A stretch of DNA of 12,650 nucleotides, from positions 185,500 through 198,149 of the forward strand of contig GG745372.1 of NCBI GenBank assembly GCA_000151295.1. The letters run 5' to 3'. Below, piece by piece: positions 1-9,708 of this stretch; position 1 is the first letter of the stretch; each line of letters opens with the position of its first letter. Source of the stretch: Allomyces macrogynus ATCC 38327 (taxonomy: Eukaryota > Blastocladiomycota > Blastocladiomycetes > Blastocladiales > Blastocladiaceae). A model generated the notes under the pieces. That model had not been told where the DNA came from and did no database searches. It saw only the letters and a list, made by a program, of their open reading frames with translations. The translations under genes and the position numbers were made by a program.

Positions 1-165
1 TCCAGGCCCAGGCGGCTGAGCCTGCTGGTGTGTGGTCTGGCTCTGACAGGGCAGACGGCTCAAGCCACTGCCCTGCAGCCACCAAGGCCTGGACCGCCCT
101 TCACAACACAGGAAGCTCAAGTTTCTGTTTCCTACTATCCCACCCTCACATACAGTTTTGGCTGG

Positions 166-425
166 CCTGCTACAAACCATGTGCAACTTATGACCATTGC
201 TGGGAGAGCAGTATGCAGAAACAAGAATAGGAGAGCCAGGGTGCAAGTGTCTTGGCGCAAGGACGATGTTTATTGACTGACCTGCTACAAACTGTGCACA
301 ACTAACAACAGCATCTTGGTGCAAGGATGATGTTTATTGACTGACCTGCTACAAACTGTGCACAACTAACAACCATCACTGGGAGAGCAATACGCAGAAA
401 CAAGAATAGGAGAACCAGGGCACAG
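166..425. repeat. tandem repeat array in the LINE 3' region
   Basis: Two adjacent 64-bp units (251-314 and 315-378) match at 57 of 59 aligned positions (251-309 against 315-373). The two differences are both CG in the first copy and TG in the second. Wider, more diverged copies flank them: the CCTGCTACAAAC motif occurs at 166, 281 and 345, and the segment at 201-245 recurs at 380-424, an offset of 179. The array looks like a nested duplication, with a short unit inside a longer one. Its place downstream of ORF2 suggests a 3' UTR repeat of the element, but it could belong to older flanking DNA. Confidence 0.8.
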
Positions 426-566
426 CATGGGGGTCAGCTCCAATACAAAAATTGTCTGCCCATGCACCCAGCTCACTGTCCTCAGCACTTGAACGTGTGG
501 GCAGCCACTGAAGGGGGCGACTAGCAGGCTACCCCCCTCCCCCAGGAACACAACCTGTCAACCAAC

Positions 567-1541
567 TCAACCTCCTCCACCCGCCCAACCCAACAAATCT
601 GACGAATTGGCACCATGGAGAATGTCCACAACATGACGGCAGGCCACAAGCTGTGCCTTGCACATGGGGTGCAAGTGCCACGCCTCCTTCTCACTGCACT
701 GCATGCAGCATGGCACAACAGAATAGTGCGGGGCACAACAACAGTGACGGATTGCAGTGAACTGGCCTGGTGCATGAGCAGTGCATGGTTCCCAGTCATG
801 GCATGGTGGCGCCTGCAGGTGCAGTGGCATGTCCTCAACTAGGGTGCAAATGTGCAGCAAGCACAGTTCCAACTGGATCACAGTTGATGCCATGTCCATG
901 ATGTGCATGAGTGTGGCGCATGGGGTCAGCACCTTGGGCCATGGCAGGGGCGTGACCTGGTCAGCAGTGGCATGCACAGGCATGGGCATGGTGCACAGCA
1001 GGAACAGCTCCTTCCACTTGGCAAGGTCAGTGCACATGTGATTGCAGTGACTGCGAGATGGCACAGGTGCAGAGGGTCTGGATCGTGTGGCAACAGGTAC
1101 TGCACAAAACAGTTGGCAAGGTCACACAGGCCTAGCGAGTGCTCGCCCAGCCATGCATCAGCAAACAGGTTGTGGGCAACCTTGGCCATGTCAGTGCAGA
1201 GCCAGGAGGACCTGGGTGCGCTTGTTCACACAATGCAGGCACACAAAGTAGTGCAGTTGGTCATCAGCTGCCCCACACAAGCACACACGGCCCACTGGGA
1301 AATGCTCACCAAGCAGGCCATGCAGCTGCTCGTGCATCATCAGGCTACTGAAAAGCGACTGGAGATGGAATGAGGTGGCCTGGTTCTGCTTGCATGATGT
1401 GATGAGCATGAGCAGCTGCATGCTGCCATGGAGTGTGAGACCCATCACATTCCAGTCAATCAATGCAGCAAATGGCAAGCCCACCAAGCTGGACGTCAAG
1501 CATGACAGCACACTGCTCTGTGTCAGCGAGCTGCAGTGCAA
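567..1541 (-). pseudogene. frameshifted C-terminal remnant of LINE ORF2 (possible zinc finger)
   Basis: Below the end of the main ORF2 frame, open stretches follow one another in other minus frames: 1541-1191, then 1189-926, then 1064-567. The first overlaps the end of ORF2 and holds a Cys/His cluster at about 1283-1239 (Cys-X-Cys, His seven residues after the second Cys, a last Cys four residues after the His). This resembles the zinc-finger tail found after the RT or RNase H of many LINEs, although the first Cys spacing is short. I read this as a C-terminal region broken by at least two indels. The stretch 926-567 is the least certain, because CpG-poor DNA gives long chance ORFs. No functional product is expected. 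Confidence 0.4.
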
Positions 1542-4500
1542 GGCAGCACAGGTCAGACCACACAGGCGTGCTGAGCACCACTGGTGTCATTGTGAGCCCC
1601 CACTGCAGATGCGTGAAAACCATTTCTGTGAGCTGGATGGCTGACCTGGGCGCATGCACAGCACCCCACCTGGCAAGCAGGTCAGCAACCTCATTCCCAA
1701 AATCACTGTTGTGGCCCTTGACCCACATCAGCTTGACATTGACGTGCTGCACTGCACATGTGAGCTGCAGCGCTGACCACAAATCCGTCTTCATCAACTG
1801 CATGACACAGCGTGCTGTGAGAGCAGGCGCCACCTGCAGCTGCATTGCTGCACCCACAATGGCCGCCTGGGAGTTGAGGCGCACATCAAGCCACACGCCA
1901 AAACTGCAGTGGTCGACTGTGATGAGGAGAGTGAAGACCTCAGACTGTGTTGATGAGTGCGGGCCAGCAGGCAGGCGCACAGCAACCTCACATGATGCAC
2001 TGGGAAAAAACGTGCCAGCACCAGCCACGCCCATGGTCGGCTTGAGGGACCCATCTGTGTAGACAACAAGCAGCTGTGCACAAGCACCACCACTGGCAAT
2101 GCATAATACAGTCAGCTGGTACTTGGCAGGGTCAGCAGCCATGACAAACACACCCAGGCGGGTCATAGCAGTGCTGTGGCTGCACAGTGCAGCAATCAGG
2201 TGGAATGGGAGCATGTGCAGGTCAAATTTGCCACTGCACCACTTGAGAACCTTGTCAAGGACCTTGCAATCCGTCTTGCTGCTGCACTTGCCATTGCCAT
2301 GGCCGTGCTTCCTGAGGCAAGACTGGGCAACCATGACCTTGGTGGTGTCATAACCACAGGTGGTCATGACATCAAATGGGAGCACTTGGCTGTGGTGGAA
2401 CTGGTCAGGCATGACATCCTTGAAAAAGTAGGCACTGTGCACCATGGTGGTTGTTTGCCACACACTGTGGCCAGAGCAGAAGGGGCTGATCAGGTCAGGG
2501 AGGACGAGTGAGAGCAGGATGCACCAGCTGGCCTGCACCAGCAAGAACTCGCCATTGGGGAACTCAGTGCCACACAGCAAGTTGAACAGGGCTAACCTGC
2601 ACGCTGTGAGCTGCAGCACCAACTGGTCAAACCACACGCATGTGCCTGGCAGCTGGCTTGAGATGTACAGTGCTGTGAGGTCTGGCCACAACAGCAGCAA
2701 CATGGGGCACATGGTCTGCACCTGCAGAAAGCCGAGCTTGATGCACACCAGCACGCCGTTTGGCCCATGGTCCTGCAGCATGATGGCAATGTCAGTAAAA
2801 TGCTGCACAACCACAACATTGGAGAATGGGACAAGCCCCACAAGCGCACGCACATGGAGCATGACCAAGGGGAAGACATGTGGCAACTAGAACTTGGCAC
2901 ACACAGTGGACTGTATCAACACATTGAGCGACTCAAGCTGCATCATGGTCGGGATGGCAATGCGCGTGCAGTATGCAGCGGCCAGCAGGATCATGGCATT
3001 GAGGAGGTAGATGGTGGCCTTGCCCATAACCATGCACAGCTGCAGCAGCATGAGCCCATGCTTGATCTCATTGTGCACAGTGCAGAACCCAGTTGCAGGC
3101 AACACGGCATCATTGATGAAGATGCTGAGGTACAAAAAGTGCTTCCCGACCCAAGGGACAAGGGCCCCAGCAGCCGTCAGCTGTGTTGCAGCCTCACTGT
3201 CACATGCATTGAGGTGGAGGATGGCCCCCTTGGTTGGGTTGGTGTGGATCCTGGCAATTTCATTGAACTTGTTGATGTGGTCCATGATGCGCTGCAGCCC
3301 AGCGCGTGTTGTCGCATAAAACATGGCGTCATCCATGAATGCAATGGCCATGACCAACAGCTGGGCAATTTCCATACCGCCTTCGTACACACGCTTGTGA
3401 CCCAGACGCTCCTGCATCCCTGTGTGCATGACAAGCATCACGCCCATCCCCACTCCTGGCTCCGACTGCGCCATGTCCTCAACTGTGGTGAGGCACATGT
3501 CATAAAACATGTTCCAAAGAAATGGGCTCTCAACTGCCCCCTGTGGGATCCCACACCTGACCAGCACCTCATCCAATGGGCTGTATGTGGTGATGACGTG
3601 CACATTGCAGCCCTTGATCATGCCTGCAAAGTAAAACTGCATGAATGCGGGCAGCAGGTAGATCTGCTCCATGGCGCGACACAGCAGCACATGGGGGATG
3701 GAATCATAGGCCTTGGACTTGTCCTCAAAATAGGCCCACAACCCCGCCCCTTGCACATGCGCCTGCACCATGGCCGAGTGCAGGGTTGCAATCAGCACCA
3801 ACGTCTCTGACCTGGGTATGCCTGAGAACCACGTGCCACGCATCACATTGTGCTTGGCAAGGACCTTGTGGATGCGCTCGAGCAACACCTTCATGAGCAG
3901 CTTGCTTGTGGTCTTGAGCAACATGATCAGGCGCATGCCAGCAGCAAGGCCTGCAAAACTGTCTGACAACTTGGGGATCAGGTAGATCAGCCTGGTCTGC
4001 CACCTGGCCAGCATAGCATGCTGCTCAAGGCACGCTGAAAAGAGTCCAGTGAGTGCACTGAGTGCAGCATCACCCGCCTTCTCGAAAAGTCGAAGTGTGA
4101 CCAGGGACAGACCTGGTGCACAGTCAAGCGCGCAAACATGCAGTGTGAGTGCAATCTCCTCAGCCAAAATGGGTGCCATGGGCCCAGACCAAATGTTGCT
4201 GTTGACATGTGCAATGGGCGCAAACGCCTGCTGCCAAAACGGATCAGCAATGGGCGTGATGTCCTGTGGCATGAACCACTCCTGGACCTGGCACGCAATT
4301 TTGGACTTGACCATGGATGGGTCACGCAATACTGACCCATCTGTGCACACAACACAGTCAACCATTGCAGGCACCTGGTGCCACAGCAGTGCCAAGTTGA
4401 TGAACTAGCGCAAATCTGCACCAAACAGCTTGTCCCATTCGTCGATAAGCTTGTCCACCCAGGCGCGCGCCTGCACTGCATCAGCAACCCACTGCACGAC

Positions 4501-5871
4501 CAACAGGTGCTTGTGCAGCTGCTTGTCTATGGCCCATCGTGACGCAACTGTGCCTGGATCTGGGACCCCATTAACCACCACCACTGGCGTGCCCACTTGC
4601 AGGACAAGTCAGTCATCTGCACCTGTCACACGCACGGCCTTGAGCACATGCACTGGCACCCCACTCAATGGAGACTTGCACAGCCAGCAGCAGAGGTCTC
4701 AGAGCACAAGCAACAGTGGGTCACTGTGACATGACAAATGCCAGCCTGAAATCTTGCCGCCCATGCGCCACAGAGGCAGGTGCTCATGCGCTGCCTCCTC
4801 AACTGCCTTGCAAATTTGCTCCCACATTGCATCCAGTGCGCCCTTGTGCTGCAGCTCCACCAGCTTGGCACTGGCAAGGCTGGCCTTGACCCTGGTGGCA
4901 AACGCTGTCCACTGCTCTGGTTGTGTCGACTTGGGGTCAGGCAGCTGGTGTGCTGCCTCAGCCAGAACATGACACAGTGCATGCACCAACTCATGGTCAA
5001 ACAGGTTTGACAACGTTGTCCAAAACATGAGTGCCATGTGGTTGAACAGCTTGGAGACGTCCATTGGGTCCACAGCCACCTTGCCACCACCCTCCCCCTC
5101 CCCACACAGCCCACAAGCAACTGTGGTTGACATGGCATAGTGGCAGCAAGAGATGAGAGCAAGTGGCGAGATAAAAATCCGATCAATATGGTTGCATGAA
5201 ACAGACCCATCATCACAGTGCAACAACAGTCCCATCCCATCAAGTACCCCCTCAGTCTCAGCCAGGTCCACAAGTCTGAGCCATGACAGCAACTGGAACA
5301 CAGTTGCGGCCTCAGTGCGCATGGAGCTTGAGTTGAAGTCCCCACACATGACAACAGTCCACACACGCTCAGACGCCTGGCGCACCTGGTCCACGAGCCA
5401 TTGGCCTGCAGCTTGGTACGCAGTGCCACTGTTGGTGTGGTCATGTGGCAGGTAGGCGCCAAAGATGGCAAGATGGCCATCCTTGGCAGTGCATAAGTTC
5501 TGTTGGAGGATGTAGCTCTTGTGAGAATACGTCTCAGCCAAGTATGGATGGAATTGTGCGCAAAAAGAGAGAGTCACTCCATGACCCTCATCATTTGAGA
5601 CTGAACCCAGTGCAGCAGCAGTGTGCCTCACAACCCAGCCCTGTTCCCAGTGCAGATCACGCAGCCCAAACTCCACTGCCCAGATCCAGTCAGTTGTCAA
5701 CCTCATCTCCATCAACACCACCACAGACGCATCAGACTCGTCAAGCAAGTACCTGAGCGTGTCCATCCTGGCTGCATGTCCTGATGGATCCCTCAATCCA
5801 TGGGCATTCTGGACCAGCAGTGTCAGGCCAGGAAGACCTGCTGGTCCTGCAACCACACCCTCCTCATGCAT
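1456..5871 (-). pseudogene. LINE ORF2: APE endonuclease, reverse transcriptase, RNase H (four nonsense codons)
   Basis: One frame runs from ATG 5871-5869 to TGA 1458-1456 (1,471 codons). It is interrupted by TGA at 4701-4699, TGA at 4611-4609, TAG at 4407-4405 and TAG at 2889-2887. Endonuclease motifs, counted from the ATG: Asn22 (QNAHG), Glu55 (LMEMRL), Tyr140, Asp178/Asn180 (CGDFNSS) and Asp230 (NHIDRIF); the usual terminal SDH motif is not visible. Reverse transcriptase: motif A DKSKAYDSI near 3723, motif B GIPQGAVESP near 3552, motif C FMDD near 3339-3328. RNase H: TDGS with Asp codon 2055-2053, Glu in TQSEVF, the His of KGHNS, and a final Asp in EVADLLA. The third catalytic Asp is Asn (codon 1875-1873). 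ORF2 normally nicks the target and primes reverse transcription there. The lack of frameshifts over 4.4 kb, with all reverse transcriptase catalytic Asp residues kept, suggests a fairly recent, substitution-driven loss. Confidence 0.88.
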
Positions 5872-7519
5872 GAGCAGGAGGGGGTGTGGTCACAATGGGC
5901 GGCCCTGCCACTGCTGCATGACCCATCGAGGGAGACGGGCTAGCAGATGCGCCCAGCAGGACGCGGGTGGGAGCTGTGGTGGCAGCAGGCACGGGCGCAG
6001 CAGACGTGGCAGGGTGGTGGGCGTGGGGCAGCGCGGCAGGGGTGGACAGCAGTGGCACAGCCATGGCAGAGGGCGCAGCTGGGCCAAGGGCGGGCGCGGA
6101 GGCCAGGGCAGCACTCTCCACCATGTGAGCCGGGTGCACAGCAGCTGGGGGCTCACCCTCTGTGTCGGAATCCACCTCCATGGGCTGGTCGACTGGGCCC
6201 TTGTCGCCCTTCTGCCACTTCTTTGCGTGGTTGCATCTCAAGGTCGACTTGGGCACTGCCTGCTGCTGGGCGGGCGGGGTGGGCTGGGCGGGCACAGGTG
6301 CAACAGTGCATGAGGTAGTACTGGTAGCTGCAGCTGGCAGGGGCGACACGGGATCGAGCAGACTGCAAGCAAAGTCGGCCAAGAGCGACAGGAGCAGGTC
6401 AGTGCCCATGCTGTAGACAGAGAGCAGCACCTGGGCCACATGTAGGCGGCCACGCGCAGCCTCAAGGTCCTTGCAGTCATAGGCAAGCTTGGTCTCCTGG
6501 AACAGTGCAGAGGCCATGTCATGCGCGATGTGGGCGGCCTCCTGGCCAGCAGGCGACTCGGGGAACTTGGGGTTATCGGCAACAGGCAGCCGCAACCCCA
6601 CCACGGGCACTGCAGACGGCACTGGCACCATCCTGGCCTTGCCCTTGGGGGCTGCACTGGGCATAGCAGGCTGCTCAGCAGTGGGCCTGCCAGCTGCAGG
6701 CGATAGAACATGGGACCAGAGCAAGTGGCCACCAATGGTAGGTCCAGGGGCTGCAGGCTGGGCCACAGGTGGTGCCATTGGCAGCAGCAACAAGGGTGAC
6801 ACAGGTGGCAACTGAGACAAGGGCACTGGCAAAGACGACGAGAGCTGTGCCAATGGGCGCACAACAGCAAGTGGAGCCGAGTTGGTACACCAGGGTGCAC
6901 CTCAGGCGTGGTCATGCCCACCACAGCCACCACGATGGGGGAGCAGTGACCAGTTGAACTGCTGGACGCGTGGCTTCTTGCAGGACATCATGTGGTGGTC
7001 CAGTGATCCACAAACATAACAGACATGCATGCCAACGTCTGTGGCAAAGATCCGGCACCCATTGAGCTCAAGCCACATTGCCTGAACTGAGGTGCAGCTG
7101 CAGCCTGATTTGCACAGGACCTTGGCCATGTGGGACAGGCCAACCTTCTTGTTGTGGTACATGCACAGTACTGTGACATGCTCAAAATGGTCCATGGGGA
7201 GGGTGCAGTGGAGGTCGACATCAGTGTAACCACAGGGGAGGCCATGAAGCCAGAGTCCACATGAGCAGGCATCACCAAAAACCTCGTCCATTGGCCAGGA
7301 ACCAGGGACAAAACAGACGATATTGTTACCAAGTACAGTAGTGCACTTCTGCAGCATCACATCATGCACCAGCACACTGCAGACCAGCAGCACTGTCCAC
7401 TTGTGCTCAGCCTTGTCCAAGGCGTTGAACTTGGCAACATGCAGCACATCACACTTGGCCCTGTGCAGCACATTGAGCAGCAAACCACATTGTGGGGGCA
7501 CGGATGGCTTCAGGGGCAA
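5864..7519 (-). pseudogene. LINE ORF1 (gag-like, CCHC zinc knuckle, Pro/Ala-rich tail), split by an in-frame TGA
   Basis: The frame is open from 7567 to the TGA at 5866-5864, except for one TGA at 6904-6902. The first half (7519-6905) ends in a zinc knuckle, CYVCGSLDHHMMSC, which fits CX2CX4HX4C, the nucleic-acid-binding motif of retroelement gag/ORF1 proteins. The second half (6901-5867) is rich in Pro and Ala, with a more ordered stretch around the ETKLAYDCKDLEAARGRL segment and an acidic patch (MEVDSDTEGE). Such proteins coat the element RNA as ribonucleoprotein. No ATG opens the frame near 7519; the first Met codon is at 7357, so the true N-terminus may be lost or shifted. The internal TGA follows GCC, and CGA to TGA would be a CpG transition. 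Alternatively two separate ORFs existed. ORF1 ends within the ORF2 start. Confidence 0.72.
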
Positions 7520-7570
7520 GGTGCTGACATGGAACAGGCAGAGGAGAAGGGCAGGGGAAGCCCAGGCTCA

Positions 7571-8917
7571 GCAAGAGGCACAGGTGATCATAGGTGTCCT
7601 GTTTTGCCACAAAGCTAGCAGTGCACAAACAGCCTGGAGGCAGGAGTGAACCGAAAAGGAACACCACGGATTGCTTGTGAAAGCGTCTCCACCTGTCAGA
7701 CCCTCCTGCAAATCGTTCCCTGGTGCACTGATTGTGTGGAACAATGCAGTCCATCTTGCTCGCTTTGTGCAAAGGCGTGTGCATTGCGGTCATACTTCAA
7801 ACGTTGTGCCAACAGAAAGAGAAAGGGGGCCCACACATACCTGTCATCAGAGGGGACAGCTGCCTTGCGCATGAGACCTGGGCAGATGGCACTTGTTGTG
7901 TATCCTTGAAACCCGGCCAAAGTGTGCGCATCAATGATGGCTGTGACGAAACTCTGAGCAACAGGGATGAAACACGTCAGCAGGCAGTTCTCTTTCAGTG
8001 GGGCAGGGCAGGTGTGCACCATGTATTCAACTCTGATGCTGACAATATACACAAACAAAATGCAAACGAACTGGTGGACAACAAAAGGGAAAAAAGTATG
8101 GACCTGAGCAACAGGGACAAAACACATCAGCAGGCAGTTCTCTTTCAGTGGGGCAGGGCAGGCGTGCATGAAGGACACCCACCTGTGGGCCACTGACTCT
8201 TTTGAACTCGCCCCACAACATGCCTGCCATTGCTCAGGGGACCACAACAAACAGCAGAGAGGCCTGGGCCCTCAGCAGCATGCACATTGGCGACAGTGGC
8301 GGCTGCAAACCATTTCTGCGCACCAGCCTTCACACGTGCAACAGCATCATGGGGCACATTAGCCGCCACCCACCATGCTGCTGAGACAGAGAAAGAGTGA
8401 AAGGGAACAATGAGAATGGCATGGTGGACAATGGCGGCCACCATCAGCTCAGCCCAAAGAGAAGGGGAGAGAGGGAGGAGAAGGAAGCCAGCGTCAGTCA
8501 CTGCTGGTTGGACTCGTGTGCAACCACGTCGTGCACCTGTGGACAGTGGTCCGTCATGCTGGCCCTGGCATGGGACCAGGACAAGGTGTGCTGGCTTCAT
8601 TGATGCCACGCTTCAGTGGGTGCAATCAACCTGTGCAGAAGAAGGGGCCAGCTCCTGTTGTCACAGCTGGGCGCAGTGAGGTGGCAGAGAATGGTGATGA
8701 GGACGGAAAGGTGGAGGCGTGCAACATTGTGCATTGACAACAGTGGTCCTGATGAAGAGAGGACCAGAGGCAGTCATGACAGGCTGCAAACAGCAGCCTG
8801 AGGTCATGGCATATTTACGTGGGCAGAAGCACAGCATGAGGTGTGTAAGAAAGTGAAAGGAAAAGGGCCAGGGAGTGAACCGTGGGTGTGAGCAAAGTCA
8901 GGTTTGAGCTGGTGACC
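7571..8917. other. CpG-poor region without a recognisable gene
   Basis: This stretch lies upstream of LINE ORF1 and may hold the element's 5' UTR or an older insertion. I see one direct repeat pair (annotated separately) and several overlapping open frames on both strands, none with a domain I recognise. A short plus-strand frame (8516-8737) ends in a hydrophilic, natural-looking tail (QKKGPAPVVTAGRSEVAEN), but it has no support beyond being open. No poly(A) tract, tRNA gene or target-site duplication was found by eye. Confidence 0.5.
7954..8168. repeat. pair of 65-bp direct repeats, 150 bp apart, in the presumed LINE 5' region
   Basis: Copies lie at 7954-8018 and 8104-8168. They differ at four bases: GATGA against GACAA, CACGTCAG against CACATCAG, and GGTGTGCA against GGCGTGCA. 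Every difference is what a CpG ancestor becomes when C or its partner is deaminated. The 150-bp offset is a multiple of three, so both strands keep an open frame across the pair (plus 7732-8196, minus 8250-7696) with a repeated peptide of about 21 residues. The intervening 85 bp are not clearly repeated. It could be a promoter module, as some LINEs have in their 5' UTR, or a coding repeat. Confidence 0.85.
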
Positions 8918-9630
8918 TCAACTCAGTGGCTGGGAGTCAGTGATCCATCCTGGTCGCACAAACCGCTGCTGACCAGATCTGACTCCTGCTGCCAAGCACC
9001 AGCAGGACTGTTGAGGGCGCTGTCTGACAGTGGCCCTGCAACAACATGTACACTGCAGTGAGAGACCAAGCACATGGATCATGCACAGCCCAGACCCATT
9101 GTCCCCCATGGTCATGTTGCAGACCACCACAGTGTGGTCCTTGATGCTGGTGCCCAGTGCAATTGGCAGGCCTGCCTGCACCACATCATGCAGGACAGAC
9201 TTGTTGAAGACGTCGAACATGACAAACGCCTCTTTGCCAAGGCGCTCAACTCAAAAAGCATGGGCAGAGACACACACACACACAGGATGACACAGGCCAC
9301 ACAGGCAAGGAGGTCCTTGTGCAATTCGTTTGTCATCTGCAGCATGCAGATGTTGTTAATCTTGAAACCCACTGTAACATGGTGGACACAGCAGCCCCAG
9401 TGGTCGTGCCACAGTTGGTCGTCATCATGGTCACTGGGCTGGGTCTTGGGTTGGTCAGCACCATTGGCGGGCACATCAATGTCCATGGCATTTGCAGTGG
9501 CTGGGTCAGTCAGTTGTTTGTGTGCTGAGGCAGCAGGGGCGATTGGTCCGCCTCCACCGCCGTCCCCATCTGCCACCACCTCAGGCGGCGGCATCGCACC
9601 CACCACTTCGGCGGGCGCGCTCGCAGACAT
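8918..9630 (-). CDS. unrecognised protein-coding candidate, probably spliced or frameshifted
   Basis: An ATG at 9630-9628 (context ACAACAATGT) opens a frame starting MSASAPAEVVG. It is followed by an acidic, Pro/Gly/Ala-rich, probably disordered segment (about residues 1-65) and then a more ordered stretch including KINNICMLQMTNELHKDLL. Coding character then moves to another minus frame from about 9249, with FVMFDVFNKSVLHDV and GTSIKDHTVVVCNMT segments, open to 8918. An intron of about 53 nt (GT at 9302-9301, AG at 9251-9250) would join them in frame, but a frameshift is equally possible and the donor is not strong. I do not recognise the family. The first 30 or so codons are CpG-rich and the rest CpG-poor. 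It could be a host gene interrupted by the retroelement, or the element's own extra ORF. The 3' end is uncertain. Confidence 0.35.
9270..9284. repeat. (AC)n microsatellite
   Basis: A run of seven AC units, inside the putative intron or frame break of the unrecognised minus-strand ORF. Slippage here could itself account for a frame change. Confidence 0.8.
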
Positions 9631-9676
9631 TGTTGTTGAACGTCGAGGAATCGATTGCAGCAAGTTAGGACACTTT

Positions 9677-9690
9677 GGGGGGGGGGGGGG
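9677..9690. repeat. homopolymer run of 14 G
   Basis: An uninterrupted G14 sits 18 bp upstream of the tRNA gene and about 46 bp beyond the start of the minus-strand ORF, inside the CpG-rich segment at the boundary. It could form a G-quadruplex, and its exact length may be unreliable in the assembly. Confidence 0.9.
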
Positions 9691-9708
9691 CGGAGTTTCT
9701 TGGCCAGC

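Larger units (their letters stand above)
1..7570 (-). mobile_element. decayed non-LTR retrotransposon (LINE, APE-RT-RNase H, I/Tad-like)
   Basis: Read on the minus strand, this block has the layout of a two-ORF LINE: a gag-like ORF1 with a CCHC knuckle, then ORF2 with endonuclease, reverse transcriptase and RNase H, then a 3' region with tandem repeats. There are no LTRs, integrase or protease, and no poly(A) tail is visible. Among LINEs, RNase H plus an APE endonuclease and a CCHC ORF1 fits the I group, which includes the fungal Tad clade; the clade is an inference from domain order, not from a tree. Both ends are uncertain. The 3' end may lie beyond position 1. The 5' end may lie anywhere from about 7,570 to 9,535, since CpG depletion continues to there. 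Five in-frame nonsense codons and C-terminal frameshifts mean this copy cannot make full-length proteins. Confidence 0.85.

Noticed and set aside
2767..3810. Long plus-strand open frame (347 codons) opposite the reverse transcriptase
   Set aside because: It is the antisense of the RT-coding frame, has no recognisable motif, and is long only because CpG-poor coding DNA has few antisense stops.
1456..5871. Alternative genetic code (TAG/TGA sense) to explain in-frame stops in ORF2
   Set aside because: The host genes end normally at TGA (Dabb) and TAG (P-protein), and the stops are easily explained as mutations in a dead element.
8516..8737. Short plus-strand ORF with a hydrophilic, natural-looking C-terminus
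   Set aside because: No recognised domain, no defined promoter or splice context, and many chance ORFs occur in this block; kept only as a remark in the region entry.
8890..8975. Possible tRNA-derived SINE: a D-arm-like ACTC...GAGT stem and degenerate B-box-like sequences
   Set aside because: Order and spacing of the boxes do not form a cloverleaf, and no anticodon stem pairs well.
1..9535. LTR retrotransposon or integrated virus
   Set aside because: There is no LTR, protease, integrase or capsid-like gene; the endonuclease is of APE type and the RT/RNase H order is that of LINEs.
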